Source of the DNA: Thermoanaerobacteraceae bacterium
GTDB lineage: Bacteria > Bacillota > Desulfotomaculia > Desulfotomaculales > Ammonificaceae
Length of the DNA stretch: 5,541 nucleotides
Assembly (NCBI GenBank): GCA_030016455.1
Contig: JASEJH010000069.1
Span: forward strand, 1-5,541
Reading direction: 5' to 3'
Shown here piece after piece: positions 1 through 4,899 of the stretch. The translations under genes were made by a program, and so were the position numbers. The notes under the pieces were generated by a model. The model ran no database searches, had not been told where the DNA came from, and was given only the letters and a program-made list of their open reading frames with translations. Each line of letters opens with the position of its first letter. Position 1 is the first letter of the stretch.

Positions 1-368
1 CCGCAAAAGTAGTCTAACACCAATTCGCCGGGTTCTGAATACTTAAGAATCACATTTCGAGGGATGTAAGGAGACCAATTTCCCCTGTATTCCCCACTGT
101 GAGTTGCCCAGTTACCCCTCTGTTTAAAGCTCCAAACCGTAGTTTGTTCTTCTTTAAAGTCTTTAGGGTGAAGGGTTTTTATGTTTTTTGAAACCCTAAA
201 AGCACTGATATTCAGCCCTTGGGACTTAGTAATAAGTTTCTCAATATATCGAAACGTCACTCCGTACTTCTGACCGATTTCTAAGTCGGGAGTTCCTTTT
301 ATTTTTTCTTCTAAAATTTTTTCCTGAAGCTCTTTCTCTGTTTCAAAGCCTACTTTTTGATAAGACAT
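1..368 (-). CDS. DNA methyltransferase (N4-cytosine/N6-adenine type), 5' part only
   Basis: The reading frame opens with ATG at 368 and is still open at the left edge, so only the first 122 or so residues are visible. The start is fixed by GGAGGAG at 376-382, 7 nt upstream. Residues 24-50 resemble a helix-turn-helix (around EIGQKYGVTFRYIEKL). Residues 86-104 carry a GNWATH...YRGNWSPYIPRN block that I associate from memory with a family of DNA methylases. The visible part ends in VLDYFCG (residues 117-123), which fits the start of the S-adenosylmethionine-binding motif I (DxFxGxGT). The catalytic (D/S/N)PP(Y/F) motif should lie beyond the edge, so motif I would precede motif IV. The gene is AT-rich and uses AAA, TTT and AGG codons unlike its neighbours, which suggests recent transfer, perhaps with a restriction partner outside the window. 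The methyltransferase call is fairly firm; target base and specificity cannot be read. Confidence 0.8.
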   Translation of the reverse strand, partial: MSYQKVGFETEKELQEKILEEKIKGTPDLEIGQKYGVTFRYIEKLITKSQGLNISAFRVSKNIKTLHPKDFKEEQTTVWSFKQRGNWATHSGEYRGNWSPYIPRNVILKYSEPGELVLDYFC

Positions 369-375
369 TTTATAT

Positions 376-382
376 CTCCTCC
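376..382 (-). promoter_or_regulatory. Ribosome binding site of the methyltransferase gene
   Basis: GGAGGAG on the minus strand lies 7 nt before the ATG at 368. It supports that start for a gene that is truncated by the window edge. Confidence 0.8.
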
Positions 383-395
383 GGCTAAGCGCTTT

Positions 396-423
396 ATTTT
401 ACCTGCCCGCAGGAACATAACAA
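396..423 (-). promoter_or_regulatory. Candidate sigma-A promoter of the methyltransferase gene
   Basis: On the minus strand a -35 TTGTTA (418-423) and a -10 TAAAAT (396-401, 5 of 6 consensus) are separated by 16 bp. Transcription would begin near 389, just ahead of the ribosome binding site, giving a leader of about 20 nt. The spacer contains the palindrome CCTGC-GG-GCAGG (402-413), which could be an operator. This is a motif match only, with no direct evidence of activity. Confidence 0.45.
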
Positions 424-453
424 CCTTCCGTAATTCATTTACGAAAACCCCGC

Positions 454-1215
454 TCACCGCCGCCGGCTTTCCCGTTCCTGGCGCCGGACGAAGCGGATGT
501 CGTTTTCTACCAGCAGGCGGTAGGAACGGCACATCTCGATGAGGCGCGAGGTGGTGCGCTCTCCAAGGTATTCTTCCAGGTCTTCGAGGGCGACGTTGGT
601 AGTGACCACAACCGGGAGACAGTGGTTCAGGCGGTGGTTCAGGATGGAATAGATCTTCTGGCGCGCCCATTCAGTATATATAAACGCTCCCAGGTCGTCC
701 AGGATCAGAAGCGGTACGCTCTTCGCCAGCCCGAGAAGCTCGTGCTCACTATATTCCACGTCCGCTTCCTCGTCGTACGTGGCCCGGATCTCGTCGAGGA
801 AATCCGGCACCACCACGAAAAGAACCTCTTTGCCCGCTTCCAGGACCGCGTTCGCGATGCAGCAGGCCAGAAAGGTTTTCCCGGCGCCTACCGGCCCAAT
901 GAAGAGCAACCCTTCCCCGGCTTCACCCTTCAAGAACAGGTCCACAAAATCCCGAGCTGCTTTGTAAGCGCGCCTGGCGAGTTCGTAGTAAGTTATTCCT
1001 TTGACGCCGTCTTTGGCAGTACGGGAGTAGTACTGAAAGTTAAAATGCTCAAACCTGTATTCACGCATCAGCGGTGTAAGCTGGGCCTGCGCGAAACGAA
1101 AACGCATCGCTTTTTGCTTGACGCAGGAACAGGGAACGGCGGCATTGCCGCGCAGGACAAGCCCGCGGTCGCCGCACTCCCGGCAAACCTCTCCCACCGG
1201 ACCGGACCCCCTCAA
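454..1215 (-). CDS. DnaC/DnaI-like AAA+ ATPase, probable replicative helicase loader
   Basis: A cytoplasmic ATPase of the DnaC/DnaI/IstB group, expected to load the replicative DNA helicase. Four cysteines at residues 11, 14, 29 and 31 (CxxC...CxC) form a likely N-terminal zinc-binding site, as in DnaI-type loaders. The AAA+ core shows Walker A GPVGAGKT (107-114), Walker B LLILDDL (169-175), sensor-1 VVVTTN (202-207) and GERTTSRL (218-225) with likely arginine-finger residues. The length of 253 aa is usual. The TTG at 1215 overlaps the stop of the upstream DnaD-like gene (TTGA), implying coupling. An alternative start is GTG at 1197, which has GAGGGGG 9 nt upstream and would remove six residues without touching the cysteines; I consider it at least as likely. 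An IstB transposition helper is less likely because of the DnaD partner and the zinc motif. No transposase gene is seen. Confidence 0.88.
   Translation of the reverse strand: MRGSGPVGEVCRECGDRGLVLRGNAAVPCSCVKQKAMRFRFAQAQLTPLMREYRFEHFNFQYYSRTAKDGVKGITYYELARRAYKAARDFVDLFLKGEAGEGLLFIGPVGAGKTFLACCIANAVLEAGKEVLFVVVPDFLDEIRATYDEEADVEYSEHELLGLAKSVPLLILDDLGAFIYTEWARQKIYSILNHRLNHCLPVVVTTNVALEDLEEYLGERTTSRLIEMCRSYRLLVENDIRFVRRQERESRRR
1207..1213 (-). promoter_or_regulatory. Ribosome binding site favouring a GTG start at 1197
   Basis: GAGGGGG lies within the first codons after the TTG at 1215 and sits 9 nt before GTG at 1197. No comparable site precedes the TTG, so this element argues for the shorter helicase-loader product. 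Confidence 0.5.
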
Positions 1216-2039
1216 CTATAAAGTCGCCGGATGAGTTCCTTCTTCTTTTCTCTTCGCTCGATCTCTTCCCTGTTGTTCAAACGGGGCGCCTTCCGCTTGC
1301 GCTTCCGGCTGGCTTCAAAATTCCGGTCGTACTCCTCAACTTCCGTCAGGGTCCGGAGGTTGTTCTTCTGCCACTCTAAGAGAATGGTCCCGATATACTT
1401 GAAGTTGTGTTTTCCCAACAACACCGCCCGCCGGAGCGCCTCCAGGACCAGCGCCGGCGATATTTCCCGCCGCCACTTGAGCACCTGCTCCGCCTCGATG
1501 GGCGAAAGGGGCCGCCCGAACTCCTTTTCAAAAGCCTGGTAGAGCTCGCTGAACACTTCGTCGGTGGCCCCGCACTCAGGCGTCTTGAGTGCGGGGCGCT
1601 GTCCTTCCTGCAATAACTCCTGTATCTCCTGGATTTCCGCCACCTTGGCGCACGCCCAAACCTCGGAAAGCTTCTCAAAGAGCGGCTGGAAGTCGAAACC
1701 TTCAATCACCTGTTTACCGTCGTAGTATTCCGTGACCGCAAGAATTTCCTTATCCAGAAGCGCCTGCAGCTCCCGGGCCACAACCTCTTCGTCCGCCGCC
1801 ATCCATTCCGCCAGTTCGGAAGGGGATATGTAAAAGCGGCCTTCCTCTGTTCTGATGCGGAAAAGCTGGATGAGCAGCATCATCCCGGTATCGCTGACGC
1901 CCAGTTTTTTATAATAGCGGAGGAGGAGACTGGGCACAAAGACGCCTGCACCCAGCATCAGGTCGGTGCCAAAAGCGCTGACAATATTGCCTTCCCGGTA
2001 GGGCTTGATCAGCCTCATACCAGAGCCGTTTTTCTGCAT
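1212..2039 (-). CDS. DnaD-domain replication initiation protein
   Basis: A 275-residue protein with the two-domain layout of DnaD/DnaB-type primosome proteins of Firmicutes, which act at replication initiation and restart with a helicase loader. Residues about 12-130 fit the N-terminal winged-helix domain (DDBH1). A linker at about 135-165 follows. Residues about 166-236 form the C-terminal DDBH2 domain with the signature YIGTILLEW (215-223) and FGRPLSPIEAEQV. The tail (245-272) is strongly basic, consistent with DNA contact. I chose ATG 2039 because GGAGGTG (2046-2052) lies 6 nt upstream; an in-frame ATG at 2060 would add seven residues but would put this site inside the coding region. The stop overlaps the start of the helicase-loader gene, so the two are probably made together. 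The linker codons contain a perfect 12-bp inverted repeat. Confidence 0.88.
   Translation of the reverse strand: MQKNGSGMRLIKPYREGNIVSAFGTDLMLGAGVFVPSLLLRYYKKLGVSDTGMMLLIQLFRIRTEEGRFYISPSELAEWMAADEEVVARELQALLDKEILAVTEYYDGKQVIEGFDFQPLFEKLSEVWACAKVAEIQEIQELLQEGQRPALKTPECGATDEVFSELYQAFEKEFGRPLSPIEAEQVLKWRREISPALVLEALRRAVLLGKHNFKYIGTILLEWQKNNLRTLTEVEEYDRNFEASRKRKRKAPRLNNREEIERREKKKELIRRLYS
1567..1597. repeat. Perfect 12-bp inverted repeat (hairpin) inside the DnaD-like gene
   Basis: The arms GCCCCGCACTCA (1567-1578) and TGAGTGCGGGGC (1586-1597) are exact reverse complements around a 7-nt loop. The repeat falls in the codons for the variable linker between the two DnaD-like domains (about residues 148-158, RPALKTPECGA). 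No U-tract follows on either strand, so it does not look like an intrinsic terminator. Confidence 0.85.
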
Positions 2040-2045
2040 GGCACC

Positions 2046-2052
2046 CACCTCC
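2046..2052 (-). promoter_or_regulatory. Ribosome binding site of the DnaD-like gene
   Basis: GGAGGTG on the minus strand lies 6 nt before ATG at 2039. It decides between this start and the upstream in-frame ATG at 2060. Confidence 0.8.
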
Positions 2053-2111
2053 GAAAACATGCGGCCTGGGTCTCTCTACTACAGCAAAAACCGGGACTAA
2101 CTCTGATTTTG

Positions 2112-2140
2112 GTTTTACACTATTCTCCAACAGGTGACAA
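2112..2140 (-). promoter_or_regulatory. Candidate sigma-A promoter of the DnaD-like/helicase-loader operon
   Basis: On the minus strand TTGTCA (2135-2140, 5 of 6) and TAAAAC (2112-2117, 4 of 6) are spaced exactly 17 bp apart. They lie in the 146-bp gap between the CobU fusion gene and the DnaD-like gene. The expected start site is near 2105, leaving a leader of about 65 nt. This is a motif match only. Confidence 0.45.
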
Positions 2141-2157
2141 AAATCCTCCGCCGGAAG

Positions 2158-2183
2158 AAAAAATTTCACCGACCGGGACGAAA
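2158..2183 (-). terminator. Possible weak intrinsic terminator after the DUF503-CobU gene
   Basis: Read on the minus strand, 3 nt after the TGA at 2186-2188, the segment 2183-2164 can pair TTTCGTC with GGTGAAA (7 pairs, two of them G-U) around a 6-nt loop. Six T residues (2163-2158) follow directly. The stem is weak but position and T-run fit. Confidence 0.35.
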
Positions 2184-2185
2184 CG

Positions 2186-3028
2186 TCAAGACTTCAAGCA
2201 GATAGGGATTCCGCATACCACAAGGTAGACCAAATCCGCTGCGGCCGCCGCCTTCTGGTTGATCGCGCCTAGCAAATCCCGGTAAACCCTCCCGGAGGGG
2301 TACGCCGGCACGATTCCCATCCCCACCTCGTTGGTCACGATGACGGTCTGAGCCGGCCGCTCGGCTGCCACCTGCAGGAATTCATCCACGCGCCGGTGTA
2401 TTTCTTTCGCTCCAAAACCGCGGCCCAGCAGATTGGCCGCCCAGACTCCCAGGCACTCGATAATCACCGCAGCCGTAGCGGAAACACCTTGCAGTGCGCC
2501 GGCAAGCTCCACCGGCTCTTCAACCGTCCGCCAACCCGCGGGCCGCTGCGCCCGGTGCTCCGCAATCCGCGCCGCCATCTCTTCGTCGGCAGCTTCGGCA
2601 GTCGCGATGAAGACCGTCTCTGCGGCGTCACCTACCAGCGAAGCAGCAAAGGCACTCTTGCCGCTCCGCACCCCGCCGGTCACCAAGGTCAATTTACCCT
2701 CCGCGACCTTTTCTTGCCCCATGTGCTCCTCACCGCCCAGGTAAACGCCGTAGAGGTCGACCCGGTAGTCGCTCAGCATTATGCCGCGGTAGCCGTCCAT
2801 GAAATTCACCACCTCCTCGAAAACCCGGTGGATCTGGCCCGCCCCGCTGGCTACCGCAGCAACGGCAAAGGTCGCCCGCTGCCAGGTATTCTGGCCGTCA
2901 ACCTCCGCCACCGCCACGTTGAAGCGCGCGTGAAGCCGGTCGCGCAGGCTCTTGAGCCGGTGGCGCTTCTCCTTCAGAGAACCCACTCCGGGGAGGAAAA
3001 GCTGTGCCGTCAGTACCCCGTTAACCAT
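2186..3028 (-). CDS. cobU: DUF503 domain fused to CobU (adenosylcobinamide kinase / adenosylcobinamide-phosphate guanylyltransferase)
   Basis: A 280-residue protein in two parts. Residues 1-93 match the DUF503/YlxP family ([39 protein letters not shown]), a small family of unclear function often near infB/rbfA. Residues 113-280 are a full-length CobU/CobP, which phosphorylates adenosylcobinamide and then adds GMP in the nucleotide-loop assembly of cobamides. It shows the P-loop TGGVRSGKS (117-125), [14 protein letters not shown] (150-163, with a conserved His of the guanylylation region at 158), [11 protein letters not shown] (231-241), and [17 protein letters not shown] (249-265). The start ATG 3028 has GGAGGT (3037-3042) 8 nt upstream; the frame extends 17 codons further but those lack such a site. 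The linker at 94-112 contains ATG 2722 and TTG 2692, each with a possible ribosome binding site, so separate CobU could also be made. No other cobalamin genes are adjacent. Confidence 0.88.
   Translation of the reverse strand: MVNGVLTAQLFLPGVGSLKEKRHRLKSLRDRLHARFNVAVAEVDGQNTWQRATFAVAAVASGAGQIHRVFEEVVNFMDGYRGIMLSDYRVDLYGVYLGGEEHMGQEKVAEGKLTLVTGGVRSGKSAFAASLVGDAAETVFIATAEAADEEMAARIAEHRAQRPAGWRTVEEPVELAGALQGVSATAAVIIECLGVWAANLLGRGFGAKEIHRRVDEFLQVAAERPAQTVIVTNEVGMGIVPAYPSGRVYRDLLGAINQKAAAAADLVYLVVCGIPICLKS
2697..2702 (-). promoter_or_regulatory. Possible internal ribosome binding site before the CobU domain
   Basis: GGAGGG on the minus strand lies 4 nt before an in-frame TTG (2690-2692). Starting there would give a protein beginning [13 protein letters not shown], which resembles the N-terminus of stand-alone CobU. 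The spacing is short, so use of this site is uncertain. Confidence 0.35.
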
Positions 3029-3036
3029 CTTCAAAA

Positions 3037-3042
3037 ACCTCC
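3037..3042 (-). promoter_or_regulatory. Ribosome binding site of the DUF503-CobU gene
   Basis: GGAGGT on the minus strand sits 8 nt before ATG at 3028. It selects the start that gives a normal DUF503 N-terminus (MVNGVL...). Confidence 0.75.
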
Positions 3043-3055
3043 GTAAGCCCCAAAC

Positions 3056-3108
3056 CCGCAGATTGACCTGCAAAGGCATATCTGGTAAGCTATAAGAAAC
3101 TTCTGCGG
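3056..3108. repeat. Inverted repeat flanking the divergent promoter region
   Basis: CCGCAGA (3056-3062) and TCTGCGG (3102-3108) are exact 7-bp reverse complements separated by 39 bp. They bracket the candidate promoter between the divergent DUF503-CobU and DUF456 genes. They could be paired operator half-sites or a chance match. Confidence 0.5.
3063..3091 (+). promoter_or_regulatory. Candidate promoter of the DUF456 gene
   Basis: TTGACC (3063-3068, 5 of 6) is followed after 17 bp by TAAGCT (3086-3091). The -10 match is poor, but TGG directly before it resembles an extended -10. A better -10-like TATAAG (3091-3096) has no -35 at the right distance. The region is flanked by an inverted repeat (3056-3062 and 3102-3108). 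I saw no convincing promoter for the divergent CobU fusion gene in this 92-bp gap. Confidence 0.3.
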
Positions 3109-3120
3109 ACGAGGAAGAAC

Positions 3121-3597
3121 ATGGCCACCCTTGGCTTGATTATCGCCGTTATTTTTTTCCTGGCCGGCCTGGCGGGCACCGTCCTGCCGGTGCTGCCCGC
3201 AGCGCCGCTCATCTTGGCCGGAATGTTTGTTTACGGCCTTTTTGCCGGGTTCGAGGGGTTGTCCGTCTGTTTCTTCGCGGGGCAGGCCGTGGCCGTAGCG
3301 CTGACCTTTCTGGTTGATTACCTGGCCAACATGTGGGCCGTAAGCCATTACGGCGGCTCCAGATTGGCCATCTGGGGCGGCGTACTCGGACTGGTTTTCG
3401 GTGCCTTCTTCGGCCCTCTCGGCGTCATCCTCGGCCCCTTCCTGGGAGCCTTCGCCGGCGAACTCCTTGCTTCTCGCCGGACGGTTCACGCCTTGCGCGT
3501 CGGTATCGGCTCGTTCGTCGGTTTCTTCGGCAGCACGGTAATCAAGCTGTTGATCGAAGTCGCGATGATCGTCTGGTTCTTCCTGGTCATTTTTTAG
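3121..3597 (+). CDS. DUF456 family small integral membrane protein
   Basis: A 158-residue, very hydrophobic, glycine-rich protein that fits the DUF456 membrane family, whose function is not established. Membrane segments can be drawn at about 3-24, 28-45, 49-68, 82-112 and 126-157. The [19 protein letters not shown] stretch (22-40), the charged FLVDYLAN turn (63-70) and the [22 protein letters not shown] run (94-115) are typical. The ATG at 3121 follows GAGG (3111-3114) at 6 nt. It is the only plus-strand gene in the window, divergent from the CobU fusion and convergent with the activase gene. Its TAG lies inside that gene's 3' end, giving an 11-bp tail-to-tail overlap. The sequence gives no hint of substrate or partner. 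Confidence 0.85.
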   Translation: MATLGLIIAVIFFLAGLAGTVLPVLPAAPLILAGMFVYGLFAGFEGLSVCFFAGQAVAVALTFLVDYLANMWAVSHYGGSRLAIWGGVLGLVFGAFFGPLGVILGPFLGAFAGELLASRRTVHALRVGIGSFVGFFGSTVIKLLIEVAMIVWFFLVIF

Positions 3598-4369
3598 CCT
3601 GTGCCATCTCCTTCGCCACCAGGGCCGCGCCCAGCGCCCCCACGATCTGCGGTTCGGGCGGAATCTTCACCGGCACGCCGAGCTTCCGGGAGATCGCGGC
3701 CACCACGCTCTCGATTTTCGCCACCCCGCCGGTCATCGTGACCGCTTCCGCCAGACCCACCCGGTGAACCAGCGCCGCGGTCCGCTCCGCCACCGCCTCG
3801 CAAAGTCCCAAGGCGATCTCTTCCCGCGGCCTGCCCTGCCCGATTAACGACACCACCTCGGATTCCGCAAAGACGGTGCACATACTGCTGATCGGCGCCG
3901 CCTTCCGGGCCGCCCCCGCCAGCACGCTGAAGCCTTCCAGGTCCGTTTCCAGCGCCCGCGCCATCACTTCGAGAAAGCGTCCGGTCCCGGCGGCGCACTT
4001 GTCGTTCATGGCGAAGTCCTCGACCGTGCCCCGGGAATCCACCCGGATCACCTTCGAATCCTGCCCGCCGATATCAATGACGGTACGGGTCTCCGGGATC
4101 AGATAAACGGCACCCCGCCCGTGGCAGGTGATTTCCGTGACCTGCCTGTCGGCGAAGGGGACGTTAATCCGTCCGTACCCCGTCGCCACGATAAAGGTCA
4201 CCTCATCCCGGGAAACTCCCGCCGCCTCCAGCGCCGCCAAGAAAGCCGCCTCGGCCGACCGCCGGCTCTCTGCTCCCGTGGGGATGATGCTGTAACCGCA
4301 GACCACCCCGCCGGCAAGAATCACTGCTTCCGCGGATAGCGACCCGATATCAATCCCGGCAACCGGCAA
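3587..4369 (-). CDS. Acyl-CoA dehydratase activase, HgdC/BcrA-type ATPase (2-hydroxyglutaryl-CoA dehydratase activator family)
   Basis: A 260-residue member of the BadF/BadG/BcrA/BcrD ATPase family, the size of HgdC-type activators. These homodimers hold one [4Fe-4S] cluster and use ATP to inject an electron into 2-hydroxyacyl-CoA dehydratases or benzoyl-CoA reductases. The actin/Hsp70-like fold is visible: phosphate-1 loop GIDIGSLS (5-12), phosphate-2 loop IDIGGQDSK (98-106) and adenosine motif TGGVA (213-217). Cys125 (NDKCAAGTGRFLE) and Cys164 (SSMCTVFAESEV) match the two cluster ligands of the family, so the protein looks functional. The start is TTG at 4369, with AGGAGGG (4376-4382) 6 nt upstream. 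No dehydratase subunit is adjacent, so its substrate is unknown; it may serve a system elsewhere or be one of the orphan activases of unknown role. A 117-bp palindrome lies just upstream. Confidence 0.9.
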   Translation of the reverse strand: MPVAGIDIGSLSAEAVILAGGVVCGYSIIPTGAESRRSAEAAFLAALEAAGVSRDEVTFIVATGYGRINVPFADRQVTEITCHGRGAVYLIPETRTVIDIGGQDSKVIRVDSRGTVEDFAMNDKCAAGTGRFLEVMARALETDLEGFSVLAGAARKAAPISSMCTVFAESEVVSLIGQGRPREEIALGLCEAVAERTAALVHRVGLAEAVTMTGGVAKIESVVAAISRKLGVPVKIPPEPQIVGALGAALVAKEMAQAKK

Positions 4370-4375
4370 GCTTCA

Positions 4376-4382
4376 CCCTCCT
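4376..4382 (-). promoter_or_regulatory. Ribosome binding site fixing the TTG start of the activase gene
   Basis: AGGAGGG on the minus strand lies 6 nt before TTG at 4369. The encoded N-terminus (MPVAGIDIGS) is the expected beginning of the family, so the rare start codon is well supported. Confidence 0.8.
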
Positions 4383-4407
4383 GAAAATGCGTTCTTCTTC
4401 CGTGAGT

Positions 4408-4524
4408 CGCGGCGATGAGCTTCGCATTACTGCGTCAGGCTCGCCAGCCGGGTCCTCACGTATTTCCATATACGCTCCGGCCCGTCCGGCTCTGCCTTCC
4501 TTGTACTACTTGCTCCTCGCCGCG
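4408..4524. repeat. 117-bp nested imperfect palindrome (REP/MITE-like or structured leader element)
   Basis: The ends CGCGGCGATGAGC (4408-4420) and GCTCCTCGCCGCG (4512-4524) are inverted copies matching at 12 of 13 positions. Inside, further complementary pairs share nearly the same centre (about 4466): AGGC 4437-4440 with GCCT 4494-4497, GCC 4443-4445 with GGC 4488-4490, CGGGTC 4449-4454 with GGCCCG 4479-4484 (one G-U), and CGTAT 4459-4463 with ATACG 4470-4474. The whole could fold as one long interrupted hairpin. It lies 25 bp upstream of the activase ribosome binding site. From memory, similar palindromes with a TACGTGAGGACCC-like core occur between genes of other bacteria, but I cannot verify that here. 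Confidence 0.7.
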
Positions 4525-4534
4525 TTCCGTTTAT

Positions 4535-4558
4535 GTTACTCTCCTGCATCTAAGTAAC
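4535..4558. repeat. 6-bp inverted repeat beside the large palindrome
   Basis: GTTACT (4535-4540) and AGTAAC (4553-4558) are exact inverted copies around a 12-nt loop, starting 10 bp beyond the 117-bp palindrome. This may be part of the same structured or mobile segment. Confidence 0.5.
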
Positions 4559-4630
4559 CAGCTTACAGGTCTATTCGCCCTATTTTTATCCTTCGTGGTG
4601 CTACTTGACAGCGGCATAAGGGACTCCCGC

Positions 4631-4651
4631 AAAAAAACGCTCCCCTTAGCG
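4631..4651 (-). terminator. Weak hairpin plus T-run, possible terminator
   Basis: On the minus strand CGCT (4651-4648) pairs with AGCG (4641-4638) around a 6-nt loop, followed by seven T residues (4637-4631). It could end transcripts coming from the YbjQ gene about 250 bp upstream. The 4-bp stem is short, so this is tentative. Confidence 0.25.
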
Positions 4652-4899
4652 CGCTCTGTTTCCGAGAAAAAAGCAACCGCATTCAGCCAAGCCCATTCTT
4701 TTCTATTCCACTACTCACTGGGTATTCCTTCCAGTCGAGCCGCAACATATTCCGCAGCCACCCGGCCTTTTTCGCCCGTCCGTCGAGCAAAAAGAAGCGG
4801 TGCCTGGAGATGAGGCTTCGGGTTGACAAAACGTCCGATGCCTCTTTCGGAAGTGCCGCTGCCGCACCATTCCCTCCGATTTTGCAGCAGCAATCTTCG

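Larger units (their letters stand above)
4383..4899. other. 517-bp intergenic region without a credible gene
   Basis: Between the activase and YbjQ genes I see no frame with a family match, good ribosome binding site and plausible composition. The part nearest the activase holds the 117-bp palindrome (4408-4524). Next come a GTTACT/AGTAAC inverted repeat (4535-4558), a short near-palindrome GGGACTCCC (4620-4628) and a small hairpin with a T-run on the minus strand (4631-4651). From about 4660 to 4899 I see only short open frames, including a 60-codon minus frame (4711-4893) that I do not recognise. The stretch could be a decayed mobile element or gene, or could hold a structured RNA. Confidence 0.6.

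Noticed and set aside
454..1215. IstB-type transposition helper
   Set aside because: The ATPase core is similar, but the CxxC...CxC N-terminus and the coupled DnaD-domain gene fit a helicase loader, and no IstA-like transposase or IS ends are seen.
622..1221. 199-codon plus-strand open frame
   Set aside because: Antisense shadow of the helicase-loader gene, whose Walker motifs are unambiguous.
2396..3046. 216-codon plus-strand open frame
   Set aside because: Antisense shadow of the DUF503-CobU gene in GC-rich sequence; no family resemblance.
3029..3120. Cobalamin riboswitch upstream of the CobU fusion
   Set aside because: The gap is only 92 bp and shared with a divergent gene, too short for a typical cobalamin riboswitch, and I see no B12-box-like sequence.
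3594..3998. Gly/Arg-rich minus-strand open frame inside the activase gene
   Set aside because: Frame-shifted shadow of the activase; low-complexity Gly/Arg composition is typical of the wrong frame in GC-rich genes.
4415..4813. 132-codon plus-strand open frame in the intergenic region
   Set aside because: It runs through the 117-bp palindrome, has no ribosome binding site, is rich in Ser, Arg and Leu without domain-like pattern, and matches no family I know.
4711..4893. 60-codon minus-strand open frame ending GEKGRVAAEYVAARLEGIPSE (split view of possible gene relic)
   Set aside because: The end looks mildly protein-like, but I recognise no family, see no convincing start site, and it competes with another minus frame (4683-4916). 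Kept only as a remark in the intergenic entry.
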